Source: Wolfiporia cocos (Eukaryota > Basidiomycota > Agaricomycetes > Polyporales > Phaeolaceae). Taken from it: DNA of 64,000 bases. This document shows, one piece after another, positions 35,419 to 47,194 of the stretch. Both the position numbers and the translations under genes were made by a program. The DNA lies in NCBI GenBank assembly GCA_029448655.1, contig JACCLO010000006.1, forward strand, positions 1,426,001 through 1,490,000, in the 5' to 3' direction. Numbering within the stretch: the stretch's first letter is position 1; every line of letters starts with the position of its first letter. The notes beneath the pieces were generated by a model that was given only the letters and a program-made list of their open reading frames with translations, searched no databases and was not told the origin of the DNA.

Positions 35419-38139
35419 CATCCTGCCTCTGTATAGCAGTATCCCATCTGTTTGTTGCCATTCATCTGCGGTGGTTCTCGCGGGGAATTCGCCTGTGCCT
35501 CCCAGAGCACGGATCACCTGTTCCGCAGATTCATCTCGATCGTTGGCGTTCTTGATTCGATCAATGATCGGGATCTGGATTGCATGGACGATGAGTTCGT
35601 CTGGAATCATGATGATTCTCTCGTTGTCTTCGTTGCTTTCGTCCAGGTGGTACAACCTGGAAAGTGTGTCAGCCATGACTAGTTTCCTTCTGGGGACATG
35701 CTGCAATTTCAGGTCGAATTGCGAAAGGAATAGATGCCATCTCGCTTGTCGCCGATTTAGGCGCTGTGCGCTTCTCCAGTACGTCAAGTTCTGATGATCG
35801 CTTCGGATCAAGATCCGATGCGGTGCTCCTTCCAATAGGTGCCGCCATTCTTCTAATGCTCGGACTATTCCGAGTAGTTCGCGATCGTAGATTTCGTAGT
35901 TCCGTTCTGTTGATGTCAGGGATTGTGAGAGATATCCCACTGGCCGTTCACGCCCTGTTTCATCTGTTTGTTTCAGCACTGCTCCTGTGGCAAACTGAGA
36001 TGCATCTGTTTCGAGGATGAATGGTTTCTCCTTGTCTGGTGTTCCTAGCGCGGGCGCCATCGTGAATGCCTGCTTCATGAAGTCGAACGCTCTTTGTTCT
36101 TTGTCCGTCCACTGGAACCCTGTTCCTGTGACCGTTTTTGTGAGGTCTACTAGGGGTCGGGCGTGCGTCGAGTAATGATCGATGAATTTTCGATAGAAGT
36201 TTGCGAATCCTAGGAAGGACCTGACTTCTTTGAGATTTCGGGGGGTTGGCCATTCTTTAATCCCATTGAGTTTCGCTGGGTCCATCTGAATGTTTCCTGG
36301 GGTGATGACTAGCCCCAGAAATTCGACTCTGTCGACGCCAAAGGCGCATTTTTCAGGTTTCACAAAGAGGTGGTTATCCACCAGTCTTTGGAGAATTCGT
36401 CGCTCTCGTTCCTTGTGTGTTTTCTCATCTTCTGAGAAAATGAGGATGTCGTCCATATAGACGAGCACCCATCCTTCGAGAATCTCTTCTTTCAGGATTT
36501 CATTCATCATTGCCTGGAAGGTTCCCGGCGCGTTGCACAATCCAAAAAACATAACCGTGGGCTCGTATAACCCTCGGTTTGTTTTGAAAGCCGCTTTCCA
36601 TTCGTCTCCCTTCTTGATCCGCACGTTGTTGTATCCCGCTCTGAGGTCCATTTTTGTGAAGATCTTTGCTCCTTTTAGCTTTTCCAGGAGCTCTGAGATC
36701 AGTGGTAAGGGATAGACGTTCTTTATCGTCCCTTCGTTCAGATATCGATAATCTTGACAGGGTCGTAGGCCGCTGTCTTTCTTTGGGACGAAAAAGAATG
36801 GTGATGCCATCGGGGATTTGGAAGGGACTATGAATCCCTTGGCCAAGTTTTCTTCTAGGAATTCGTCCAGTGCCTGTTGCTCTTTAGGCGAGAGTGCATA
36901 GACTTTGCAGTCTTTTGGCACGAAATCGGGTTTTAATTCGATTGCGTGGTCCCATGGTCTTGACGGGGGGAACGCTGCTACGGACTCCTTGCTGAACACC
37001 TTGGCGAAGTCCAGTAGGTGTTTCGGAACCATCTCCTCAATCGTTTGTTCTGGTTCGGGGGTTTTCTGTGCGAATTCCTGGGATTTTGTCAGCGCTTTCC
37101 TGACAGCGTTGATGATTTGTATCTTTGTTCGGAACTTCTTTCGTGTCTCCCCTTTCTTTCCTATGATCCTGGGGTTATCTTTTGCAAAGCGTCGGATCGC
37201 TTCGTACTCTTCGGGAGTATAGAGCCGCTGCGCTGTTTCTTCTGGCTGGTCCGTGGATCCAAACCCTTTCTCCCCTCGTTCTGTTTCATCTAGGTCTTCG
37301 ACCTCTATAATGTCGGGGGTGAGGTGCCGTTCGAAAATTATCTGGGCTATTTGCATGCCCGGGATAATTCTATGTGCTTTGTCTGAGTAGTTGAAGACGA
37401 TGGCTCCAACATCTCCTCGGTAGTCCGAGTCTATGATTCCGGCTTGTACTACCAATCCGTGTCTGAGGGTGTTGCCTGATCGTCCGGCCAACCTTCCATA
37501 CGATCCTTTTGGGATCTTCATTTTTACTCCTGTGGAGACGAGTTTCCATCCTCCGGTGGGAATCTCGGTTTCTTCTGCAGCGTAAAGGTCATATCCTGCA
37601 GCTTCTTGGGTCCCCCTTGTTGGAATTTTCCCTTCTGGGGCGACTACCATTTCTACCGTATCCATTTGGATCGTGGCTTCCTGTTTCTTTTCTTCTGCTC
37701 CTAGTATTGATCGTACATCGACTGTTTGGTCCTTCCAGTCGATTGTGGGGTTTTCGTCTTTTAGCCATCCATACCCTAGCATCATGTTCTCTGTTCCGAT
37801 TGATCCTACCAGGAATCGGACTTTTCGCGTTTTCTGGGTTTTCGGATATCGTAGTAGTATGGTGGCTTCTCGGTCTATTCGCCCATCTTTGTTTTCTGTT
37901 CCGTCAACATTTTTGACGATGATCGGGTTCTTCAAGGGTTGTGTGGGCACCTTGTATTTTTCTACCACTCTGTTGTGGATCAGGTTTGACATTGCTCCTG
38001 AGTCGATTAGTGCATTGCATTTCACGGGTTTTGCCAGCGTCATGATTACCGGGATGAAGAGGGATCGATTCTTCTCAAACGAGGTAATTACATGTGCTGC
38101 TTTCTCGGAGGGCAAGACCGTGGGCTTCCCTCCTAGGCA
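35419..38139 (-). pseudogene. pol of A2, truncated in integrase
   Basis: Contains protease (LIDSGAMSNLIH), the complete dUTPase with all five motifs, reverse transcriptase (YMDD) and RNase H without a stop. The reading frame ends after LLYRGRM, at the start of integrase, where the A1 3' LTR begins. The open frame continues by chance about 100 bases into that LTR. No active copy is possible without integrase in cis. Confidence 0.88.
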
Positions 38140-41079
38140 AAATCCTGTTCTTCTACGAGTCGTGCTAGGAGCTCGGGGTTCTTGGCTTCCAGGGCCCTAA
38201 TCGCTGTGACCGCTCTGTTAGCGGTGATGTATTCAGTCTCTTCTTCTGAGACTTCTTCGATGCGAGCTTCTTGCTTGGCTTCTTCTTCCTCGGTTTTTCG
38301 AGTGGTCCGCCTAGGGCGGGCTGGCTTCCTTGGCCTCTTTGGGCAGTCTCGCGACATATGCCCTGGCTGATGACAGGTGAAACACTTTCCTTTCTTGATG
38401 TGATCGTCCCTTTCCTGGGTGGTCATTCGATCTACATCCATCGCATTCGGATCTTTCGGTGTGGTTGTCTGTGGAGCACTAGTGCGTCCGTTATTCTGGT
38501 TCGAGGCTTGCCAAGCCTTTTTCTTGACAAACGGTTTATCCCGTTTCAAGAATATCTTGTACGTATTTTCATACTACGAGGCAGCGGACTGCCATTCATC
38601 AATGGTCGCTGGTAGCGGCCGAATACCGATGATGTATCGGGTCGTATGTTCCGGTAACCCTTTCTCGAAGAGGGTTATGAGCAACGCGTTTCCGTCCGCG
38701 CTGTATCGATCGTACTGGGCCTTCCCGGCCAAGTTGTTGAACTCGGTGATATAATCATCGATGTCCTTTCTGTCCTGGGTTACGTCCAGGATTTTCTTCC
38801 GCGCCTTGTGTACTTCTTCGATGGCTCTGAAGGCTTTCTGGAAGTCTGCATCAAACTGTGCAAGACTAGGCGGGAAGAATCGTTTTGTCTGGGGGTTCGT
38901 ATAAACCCGGTGATAATTCTGTTTCCATTGGCCCGTTTTCCCCTTGTTTGAAATATAAGAGAGGATAAAGATCACTCTCTGAACTGACACAGATGGCTCT
39001 GTGGGACTCACCAAGCCAGTATCCTGCGATGAACTAGGCGACTTAGTGAGGAAGAGGTTATCAGACGACGCAGGAGGTAGGAGGTTCTTCTACGGCGTAT
39101 GCCGAGAAGAATAGAACTGAAGTATAGAGCGCTTGGCTCCTACTTAAATACATGTTTATGCGGATGGCACGTGCTACTAGCTAGTACTACCATTCCGGGT
39201 TATTGTGGCTTTGCCAAGGGGCGAAGCGCTATCTTATCTGATGTTTATGGACTCTATCTACAATGGCCGTGATGGGCCCTAATGGCCGCATCAATCGTAG
39301 GAGAGGGATTTGTGTTTATTATCATATGAACGCGGGCACAGCCCGGGTATATGGGGAAGCCGGTTGCCGGATACCGTGAGGTATAATGGCGATTGGCCGG
39401 TCTTCGTTGGATGACCAAGGCGGAACGCCGAGGTCGTAATGCTATTGGGCCAGCAGGCACCGTAGCATGTGATATGTCCGGACCGGATGGTTACCGGAAC
39501 ATATGGTGGTCTTAGCCGTGAGGCGAGGACCGGTGTTTGGGCAACGCCGTGATGGCAGAAGCCCGGGACTTGGAGATTGCCGAGTCCGTGGGATGGCCGA
39601 GAAGGCCGAGCCTATAGCAATATTGCCTTGGTGCTAATATAGTGCTATTTGGCCGTGTTGCCATTATTATGCGAAGGCGTGGCGCGCCTGAGGCGTCATT
39701 GTGATCAAGGATCTTATGACGTGTGGGAAGCCGGGAAGGCCGACCCAATAGAACATTGCCATGAGGCGATGTTTGTATATGTGGACATTATTATGCGAGC
39801 GTGCTGCGCTCGGCCTATCATTATGATCTAGGATCTATGACGTGGCTGGTCTTGCTCTGTCGGGCGAGACCTGTATGACGTAGCTGTAACTATGCTATTG
39901 GACCGGAAGGTGCCTTAGCGTTATGTAAGCTGGTCATGTGGTGATAAGCCCAGTTAAGAGCTTGTCGTGGTGGCAATGGGAGTTAACCCGTAGATAACTT
40001 GTAGTTAGACGTATAAATCCCAGGTAAATTGCTATAATCATAGGAAAAATGCTGTAAGCCCCAGATAAATCTGTGACATGAACGTCGTTCTGGAATGACG
40101 TTTCGTACATCGTAAACCAGGAATTGCACTGGTTTATGAAGTTCTGCATGTCAGATCGTTCCCCGTCGAATACGTCTGGGGGATTGATTTTTATCATTGG
40201 GGGTCGGTAGTACGGGTTCGGCGCCGGAGGTTGAGGCTGCGGCGCATTTGGTGGTGGAGGCCCTCCTGGGGGTCCTCCTCCTCCCGGGTATCCTCCACCC
40301 GGGTTTCCTGGGTTTCCTCCGGGGTTCCCTGGGTTCCCTCCAGGGTTTCCTCCTCCGGGGTTCACGGGGGTTCCTCTTCCGAGTCCTCCAGGAGGAGGGG
40401 CATTCCCTCCTCCGAGTTCGAAGTTTCCTCCCAGTCCTCCTCCGCTTGTACCTGCGGAGGTTCGTTTAAATAGGCCTGAAGGCCACGTTCCTGGGTTTGT
40501 CGTTCCCATTCCTCCGCTTGGGCTAGTCCAAGACGGATTTCCTCCGCTACCCATTCCGGGTGCGTTCTGTGGGGGGTTTCCAAAGAGGTTTGCTCCTCCA
40601 GCCATAGACCCAATCCCACTCTGCGCAAAAGCAGATATAAATCCTGGAGGGTCCTGTCCTCCAGTCTGGCTGTTATCTGTTCCTGTAAAGTTTCCAGGAT
40701 TTCTCCCATCATCTCCGATGCGCTCAATTCCTGCCATTCCTGTGGCGCCCGAAGGCCGATTCGTATTTCCATCGGCATCGAAGGTTCTGTTGATGGTTTT
40801 GGTTTCGTTTTCGGTCAACGTCGCGGTTGACATCGGAGGGATTTCTCCGAATCGTTCGAACGCTTCACGCGTTATTTCCCAAGCGGTCGTTCCTGCGGAG
40901 GGGTATACTTGTACCCACTTCGATGCCCTATCTTCTCTGGGGATGACAACAATTCCTCCGCGGTTACGGAAGGCTCCAATGGTGTCAGTCCACTCGTATC
41001 GGTTGAGTCTGTAGACTCCCTGAATGTCCTCGGGCAAGAGTTCAATCAGTCGTGCTGGGAATTCTGGTCCAAATATCAT
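38133..41079 (-). pseudogene. gag of A2, interrupted by a solo LTR and a stop
   Basis: The ATG at 41079 starts MIFGPEFPARLIELLPEDIQ; the Gly/Pro-rich repeat and capsid part run together here without the TRIM seen in A1. The frame is broken after ETSFQNDV by the 1094-base insertion (38985-40078) and resumes with QRVIFILSY. A further TAG at 38574-38576 replaces a Tyr codon (A1 has SAASYYENTY). The zinc knuckle CFTCHQPGHMSRDC follows intact, and the frame stops at 38133. Confidence 0.85.
38985..40078 (-). mobile_element. Solo LTR (1094 bases) in A2 gag
   Basis: On the minus strand the insert reads TGTCACAG..CTGTGTCA, with the 5-base target duplication GTTCA on each side (plus strand TGAAC at 38980-38984 and 40079-40083). 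A1 shows the empty site. No internal repeats of LTR length or coding frames were seen, so a solo LTR is the simplest reading. Part of it (about 39655-39850) contains two diverged copies of a unit of about 125 bases with ATTATTATGCGA and GGATCT.ATGACGTG. Confidence 0.82.
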
Positions 41080-41125
41080 GTGCCCTTACACCGTGATGGG
41101 TGAGGGTGTGATGAGCTCGACCTTC

Positions 41126-41832
41126 TGTTACGGGTCGAATACCCGTTTGTATATTCGAGTCGCGAATATAGATCGTTCTTCTGCACGTAGGCACGTCGCC
41201 GTATGCAAGGCAAATACTCGTTAGATGCCTTCGGTCCTAAGTGAAGTCCTTAGGAGATCGGTTAATATCCAATACGTGTTAGAGGATATAATCTGTTCAA
41301 GTGCGAGTCGAATAGAATATAAGACTCGCCTAAGTCCGAGAAGTCAGTGTGCACTTCAAGGACTTAGTCGTTTGATTGCTCGAGTGAGAAATACTGAGCG
41401 TAGTTTCCTACGTTTGAGAACGAGTATAAGACTTCTTGTTAATACAACAAGGTCGAGCTGAAGAGCCTCGACAGTAAGTACATGAGTTTTTATACTACGC
41501 TAAGTTTCAGGGGTCAAGTCTGTCCCAGATGCCACAGATACTATCTACGCTATAGTCCCAAACGTTTGATAAGTATGGAGTGATATATCTGAGACGATAG
41601 ATAGGAATGATGGCGGTTGAACGCCATCTGTTAGCTAATAAACGATGAACATGAAACGGTGGCAGGGTTGGATCTGCCAAAGATGAAACGAGCCCTACAG
41701 ACTAGTACAACTAGGGATGCGCCCAGTAAGATCACGAGTAGCCAGGGGGGCTGGTTGCGCAACAAGTCCCTGTATCGTATTCGCCCGGTAGTGAGTTCTG
41801 TCGATATTCGAAAAATCAAAATAACCGTAACA
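41126..41832 (-). repeat. 5' LTR of A2
   Basis: 707 bases, minus orientation, TGTTACGG..CGTAACA. It borders family B sequence (GCAGATGG) at 41833, so A2 landed in the B integrase region. Confidence 0.88.
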
Positions 41833-42567
41833 GCAGATGGAGAATTCACTCACAACACACGAAGAACTGAGGGGCGGCCTTCCCCTACAGAAGTAATCAT
41901 GGGATATATCCCGAGAGGACTACCAGACGAAGTCAAAACCACCCAGGTACCGGCAGCAGCTGACCGACTAAAAGCCGCACAAGAAGCATGGGAAAAAGCA
42001 ATTGCCACTCATGAACTAACACAGAAGCGGATGGCAGGAAGGACCCTACGAGACCTCCCTAAGTTCAACAAAGGGGATAAGGTCTGGCTCGATGCCAAGA
42101 ACCTCCACCTCCCATACGAATCTCGGAAGTTCGCCCCCAAAAGGGAGGGGCCATTCACTATCTCTGAAAAGCTTGGGAATGTAACTTATCGGCTAGCCCT
42201 ACCGCCTCAATGGAGGGTACACCCGGTCTTCCATGTGGCCCTACTGAAGCCATTCAATGAGACTGGGGTGCATGGACCCAATCATATGAAGCCGCCCCCG
42301 GAACTAGTCGATGGAGAAGCAGAGTATGAAGTCGAAGCCATCCTGAACCAACGACAATACCGAGGGAAGAAACAATACCTCGTTCATTGGAAAGGCTACC
42401 CATTGGCAGAAGACTCATGGGAAAGCAAAGCCAGTTTGAAGAACTCCACGGACGTCCTCAGGGAATTTAAAAGCAAGAGGACGAAGACCAGAATCCGACA
42501 GGTCAAAGAGATAGCATGTCGATGCCACTCCCTACTACCAGCCCGTCTGAGCGACCCACCGCCCTGA
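41833..42567 (+). pseudogene. Integrase C-terminus and chromodomain of B
   Basis: The frame reads FTHNTRRTEGRPSPTEVIMGY, then the GPY/F-like stretch KFAPKREGPFTISEKLGNVT and WRVHPVFHVALLKPF. It ends with a chromodomain (YEVEAILNQRQYRGKKQYLV, HWKGYPLAEDSWESKASL). The frame stops at 42567, soon after the chromodomain, unlike A1. The catalytic core lies in the missing 5' half. Confidence 0.85.
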
Positions 42568-43614
42568 CGATGTGGCGGTCTCTCGCAGTCCGCATGGGGT
42601 ACCAGACAGGCAGGTCCTATGGCTGTTCGGAGGATGCCCACATCCACACCAGACACGCGCTCACCTGGCACAGGTCCAACATCCCCCCCAGAGGGCAGGC
42701 GACCCCCTGGACCGATCGATTTGAACTCGTACAGGAACTTACAGACATCTTCGACCAGTACCAGGATGTCACAGAGAGGATCGTCCAACTCGAACGTACG
42801 GCCCTCCTCCAACGACAGAGGCTTGGGTGGTGCATCACTCAGTGGATCGACCACCTCGGGGCGTTGACACCATCACAGATCCGGCGAGCGTTCGCAGAAG
42901 TCGAAGCGGGCCCACCCCGCCTACCATGAATGCGAAGCCCTGTCCCAGCCATGCCTCCCTGGTTACTCGACAATGGCAAATTGGATCGAATCGCAGAACC
43001 ATTCGATTTTATGGAATACAGTCATGTGGTACCTCGCGACGCTGCCGTACCGACCACCCCCGCAGGACCTCGACCTCGAGAATCAACAAGCTCTCCTCCG
43101 CATCCATGAAATGATGAAGCATCCATGAAATGATGAACGACGCCCAGTTCGAGAGGGGTCAAGCCATGGTAGGGCTCCCCCCTCGCCGACCTCTGCAGCT
43201 GCTAGCAATGGAGTTAGTAACCAATCTTCATCAGTTGAGATCATAACCCGGGAGGAGTGGGAGTGAGGGAGGGATGGATGGGACGAATCCCTTTATCAGC
43301 TGCCTACCTGGCTCAGACAACATCTCTGGACCGACCACCACCACCAGCGGTACGAGTCAGGAGAGTATCTTCACACCGTCCCCTCAGCTCGCTCACCACC
43401 TCGACCATCTGCCGAGGAACCCTGTCGTCGATGTGGTAGCCCCTGGCATTGGGTCCTCGACTGTCCTGACTACAGATGCCCCACCTGCAGGGTCACGCAG
43501 CCCGGACATCGCGTTGGCGAATGTGCCCTCTATCAGGTATGGATCCCCCCTCCGACACCTCCGCTCCCCGATACAGATGCGGGATACAACGACCCTGACC
43601 CAGAGGCCCTCTGA
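42516..43614 (+). pseudogene. ORF3 of B: tandem CCHC zinc-knuckle protein, decayed
   Basis: ATG 42516 (MSMPLPTTSPS) overlaps the pol end by about 50 bases. TGA stops at 42927 and about 43264, plus a 19-base tandem duplication (about 43099-43137), break the frame. Allowing for the duplication, the length is 360 codons. Conserved with A: the N-terminal pattern ending in TERIVQLERTALLQRQ, the PFDFMEYSHV block, ITREEWE, the two knuckles CRRCGSPWHWVLDC and CPTCRVTQPGHRVGEC, and the end YNDPDPEAL. Confidence 0.72.
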
Positions 43615-43669
43615 GTGGCCGTGATGCTTGGATTTCATCGAGGGCGATGAGGGCTTGAGGGGGGGGTGA

Positions 43670-44211
43670 TGTTACGATCTTACCAGGTGCACCCGAATAT
43701 TCCGCTTGACGCCTCACTGTGTATGAGGACTTAGTGTTCAACCACTGTACCCAGCACTCTATTTCTAGGGGCCTCCGCTCAACTGTAGGCCCTGTTTCAT
43801 GTATAACAACCCTATGCCCATTCTCCGTGCTTGCATCGCATTCTAGCTGATATTCTGTGTCTAACCACAGTAGTTCTCAGTTTCATCCCTTGTTGCGTTC
43901 AACCACAACACTTCTCCTTTATTACTTATATCGTTAGCCTGACGGACTTAATAGTAGCAGTACCAAGGACACTATGACCCCGATTAACGAGCTGTAGTAT
44001 ATAACCTGATGTAAATACCGGTCGAGTTCCTCAGCTCGACCTTGTTGAATTACAAGGATCTTATACTCGTTCTCAAAGGCTTGAGCAATCAAACCTGCAG
44101 CTTGTATATCGACGCTCTGACTCCGAGGAGTCCGACGAGCAGTGCACTGCTCGACACGCTGAGTAACTCGACTTAGTTATTCTGCGTTGAACGGATATTC
44201 GATCCGTAACA
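43670..44211 (+). repeat. 3' LTR of B
   Basis: 542 bases, TGTTACGATCTTACC..GATCCGTAACA, preceded by a G-rich tract (GAGGGGGGGTGA). TATATAA at about 43998. Two solo copies of this LTR lie inside the hAT element. Confidence 0.88.
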
Positions 44212-45424
44212 CAAACCCGCCCTGTGGCCAGCATTCACTGCTGCTATAAACACAGCTTCTAATCTTGACAATGAGATTGATGGCTTGGCCAACAACAACA
44301 ATGCATATCCAAATGACATGCATGATGGTGATGCTCCCAGGCCGGAAAACACAATGGCACAATTGTCTTGCAAGCACCCATCAGACAGTGACAGTAAGTC
44401 GAAACCGGTCACTTCAGCATGAGCAAAAGTGACATTTGTTATTACAGATTGCCCCATGAAAAAATGAAGGGGGGAGACAGGGAGATCTGGGGTTGCTGGG
44501 CCCAGCAGGCAGGTTCAGTCCACCTTGCCAGTTCAGCATCCATGGTGGGCTCCTATGCTGTGCTCCTCCTGGGCAGCAGTTGAACAAGAGGTCACCAATT
44601 TACACATGGATGACCCTTCTCATTCTGTGCTGTACCATCTCCCCCCCATCCACCTGTTCTGCAAATCCAGGACACCCTTCCATGCCAGTATCATGCACAA
44701 CTACTTGCACATCCAACAATGGTGCTTCAGCTGCACCTTCAATCCACCCACACACAGCAAGGTGCAGATGACTGCTGCACAATGCACAATGGCATCTTGC
44801 CCTCGAGGGTCGGTATTACTGCTTCCCCTATGAGCATGCCATGCTGCAAAGCAGCATCGACGAAATTGAAAGGTTGCCGCCACTTCCAAATCTCGAGAAG
44901 GAGCCAGGCAAACAATCTGAAGCAATGAGAGGGTGCAAAGCAAAACTTTTAAAGCAACATTTGTGGATGCACACTACTGACTGCATAGATGTCACCATCA
45001 TGCTCAACATCCATGGGGGGTTTGCACCATATGATGCAAGGGCTGTGTGCCCATCATGATGCACAAGACACATCACATGTGAGGTTGTCAAGGATGGGCA
45101 GGACCTCTGGGTGGAAGTCATCTGGGAACTGTCAGTAGTATCGTTCCAACTAGAGTTCCTACATGTGGACAGGGCATTAGTGCTGACTCATTATGCCACA
45201 GAAGATGATATACTCCTGCACAAGCAGCTGGTGACTGACATCTGGCTGAACAATGAGGAAGATGCTGTGCTGCTGCACCCAAATTAGGGGGAACAAATGC
45301 TGTCTCACAATCCAAGCCAGGCCCTGAGCCATCATAAGCCACCCCCAAGGCTCAGATTGGCCCAGCTTAAGTCAGCTTAGCCAGGCCTGGCTCACAGCTT
45401 TGAGCTGGGCTTTGCACATCACTA
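44212..45424 (+). pseudogene. Relic of an unknown gene with a hAT-like end
   Basis: TG/CA-rich sequence unlike the host genes. A possible exon (to about 44390), a GT..AG gap (about 44391-44450) and later frames (44841-45059 with ERLPPLPNLEKEPGKQSEAM and HLWMHTTDCIDVTIMLNIHG; then VKDGQDLWVEVIWELS) read like a protein broken by stops and frameshifts. I do not recognise the family. The right edge, read from 45424 on the minus strand, begins TAGTGATGTGCAAAGCCC, a hAT-like terminus related to that at 1780; no partner end was found. Confidence 0.4.
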
Positions 45425-46500
45425 GTCCGGAGACTTGAGCCAGCCATAGTCAGCTGATATGAAATCTGATGTCATCAATGATGCTCCTTCCCCCTTCACC
45501 TCAGGAGTTGCCTTCTCAGATTGATGCACCCATTGGGTCTTTTGCCAGTCGTGTGCATAGAATGTTGATTTGTCATGGTACCATTTAACCACTTGACATC
45601 CTAGAGAATCTTTTGACAATTGTCAGAAGCCTCCTCCTTCCCATCTGTCCCCCAAGTGCATGAATGCCACTCTATCTCATTCAATGCAGGAAGAAATGTC
45701 TCTTGGCAGTAATGTACAACATCCTCATGCTCATGTCCATCAACGTATTGACCATGTGGTGTCTTTGTCCATATACAGCCTATGATTCTCATCCATCAGA
45801 TTGCAGTTGTAAGGGAGATGGTGTGCTTCAGTCCAAGCCATTCCTTGACTTCAGGTCTGTCAAGGTAATGAACAATATCCAGGGACTTGATATATGGGCC
45901 AAGTCCCTGTAGGTGTAGCTGAATTTCCTGGGCAAAATCCTCGTTGTGAACCCATGAAGCACTCCAGGTCCTATATCAGTTGAACAGAAGGTTAGCATGG
46001 TTTCTGATGAATTTTTGTGACCAACAATGAAGCTGACATGCATACCATGGTCCTCTAGCTGCAGCATGCACTGCTTGGACTGATGCAGCAATACTTCTCA
46101 AGGAAGGTCCTGGAAAGTGCTTGCTGCAAGATTTGACATGCTGTGGAAGATTTGACATGCTGTGGATTCATGAATAGCCAGACCAACATCTTCATACTCT
46201 CTAGCCATTGGCAGAGTAGCTGATTGAGATGAGGATCTCTGTAGCCTATTCATGCCACCAGACTCTGAGGTGGGTGCAACAAATCATGATATGCTGATTT
46301 TGCGTCATCTAAGGTGGGTGGAGTCAAGTGGCTGGTATGGGACTGACCCTCATGATGATCATAATCACTGTCATTTTCATCATGATCCAAGGTGAAATCA
46401 GGGATGTGCAGATTGCTGATGGTCAGAGTCAGCTGACAGCTGTTCACAATGTCCCTCTACTGGGTCAACCTGCAGCAATGGGTTGTACATGTCCTCAGTA
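45425..46500 (-). pseudogene. DDE transposase relic
   Basis: On the minus strand, broken frames read GQYVDGHEHEDVVHYCQETF, then in another frame HDKSTFYAHDWQKTQWVHQS and GEGASLMTSDFISADYGWL. These are hallmark segments of a DDE-type transposase common in Agaricomycete genomes (VDGHE.DVV.YR and DESTFYAND.RK.RW); the HD.STF Asp is a probable catalytic residue. At least one frameshift and several stops separate the parts. The transposon ends were not identified. Confidence 0.6.
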
Positions 46501-46921
46501 GGACTGAAATGAGAATCCAGATGTATTAATGGGCCAACTCACATTCTCCTTATCCCAATCATTATCTTCCAGGCATGCTCATTTTAAGCTTGAGTGCACC
46601 CCTAGATTTTTAAGGTTGAATAAACATCACCTGGGCATGAGTGAGTGCCAGGTGGCTCAGGTGGTGCTGAGAGTGATATTGATATGACAATTTCAAATAG
46701 CTTGTTTTGGCGTTGACTGTAGTCCCTCCCGTGTAAATGCTAAGGCAATTCAGCAAAGGCAAGGATCAAAAATCCGCCCACAAGTGATTGTGCGGAATGC
46801 AATTTTCTACAAATCTGTGGTTTTTGATTGTGGAGACTGTACTGCACAGAATTCGCATTAATTTTACAGTGGTTCCCTCACGTTGCTTAGTCATCCTTTG
46901 ATGAGTTTGTATGCACACTAT
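46501..46921. other. Non-coding spacer
   Basis: About 420 A/T-richer bases between the transposase relic and the duplicated segment; nothing recognisable. Confidence 0.4.
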
Positions 46922-47194
46922 CTTATTTGGTACAGGTGTAAAGCTAAAAGTTCATGAAGCCATAGCAGTGCTCTTACGTCCCTTCTTGGATCACACTCAA
47001 GGGAGCGACTGCTCAATATGTAGGCATTTGTAGAGCATTCAATCTTGAAGATGTAACAGCTAGTGTTGCTGAAGTTCATTTCAGAACCAAGGTTCAGAAC
47101 CTGAACCACCAGAACCAAACCTAGGTTCAGGCTCAGTCCAGGTCCGGTTCAGGGTAGGATGTCAAGGTTCAATTCTTGGTTCAGGGGGGCCATG

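Larger units (their letters stand above)
35419..41832 (-). mobile_element. Ty3/gypsy copy A2, inverted and truncated
   Basis: Same family as A1, opposite strand. It has its 5' LTR (41832-41126), gag, and pol up to the start of integrase, where it stops at 35419 against the A1 3' LTR. Integrase, chromodomain, ORF3 and 3' LTR are missing. The coding part is very close to A1 (only scattered substitutions), but the LTR is clearly more diverged (several substitutions and a one-base length difference). A 1094-base solo LTR sits in gag. Confidence 0.88.
41833..44211 (+). mobile_element. Ty3/gypsy family B, 3' remnant
   Basis: Keeps the end of integrase, the chromodomain, ORF3 and the 3' LTR. The 5' half is absent; sequence to the left is inverted A2. 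Families A and B share LTR ends (TGTTACG..CGTAACA) and gene order but differ clearly in protein sequence. Confidence 0.85.

Noticed and set aside
38985..40078. A second TRIM element in A2 gag
   Set aside because: No direct terminal repeats were seen within the 1094 bases; a solo LTR explains the TG..CA ends and target duplication.
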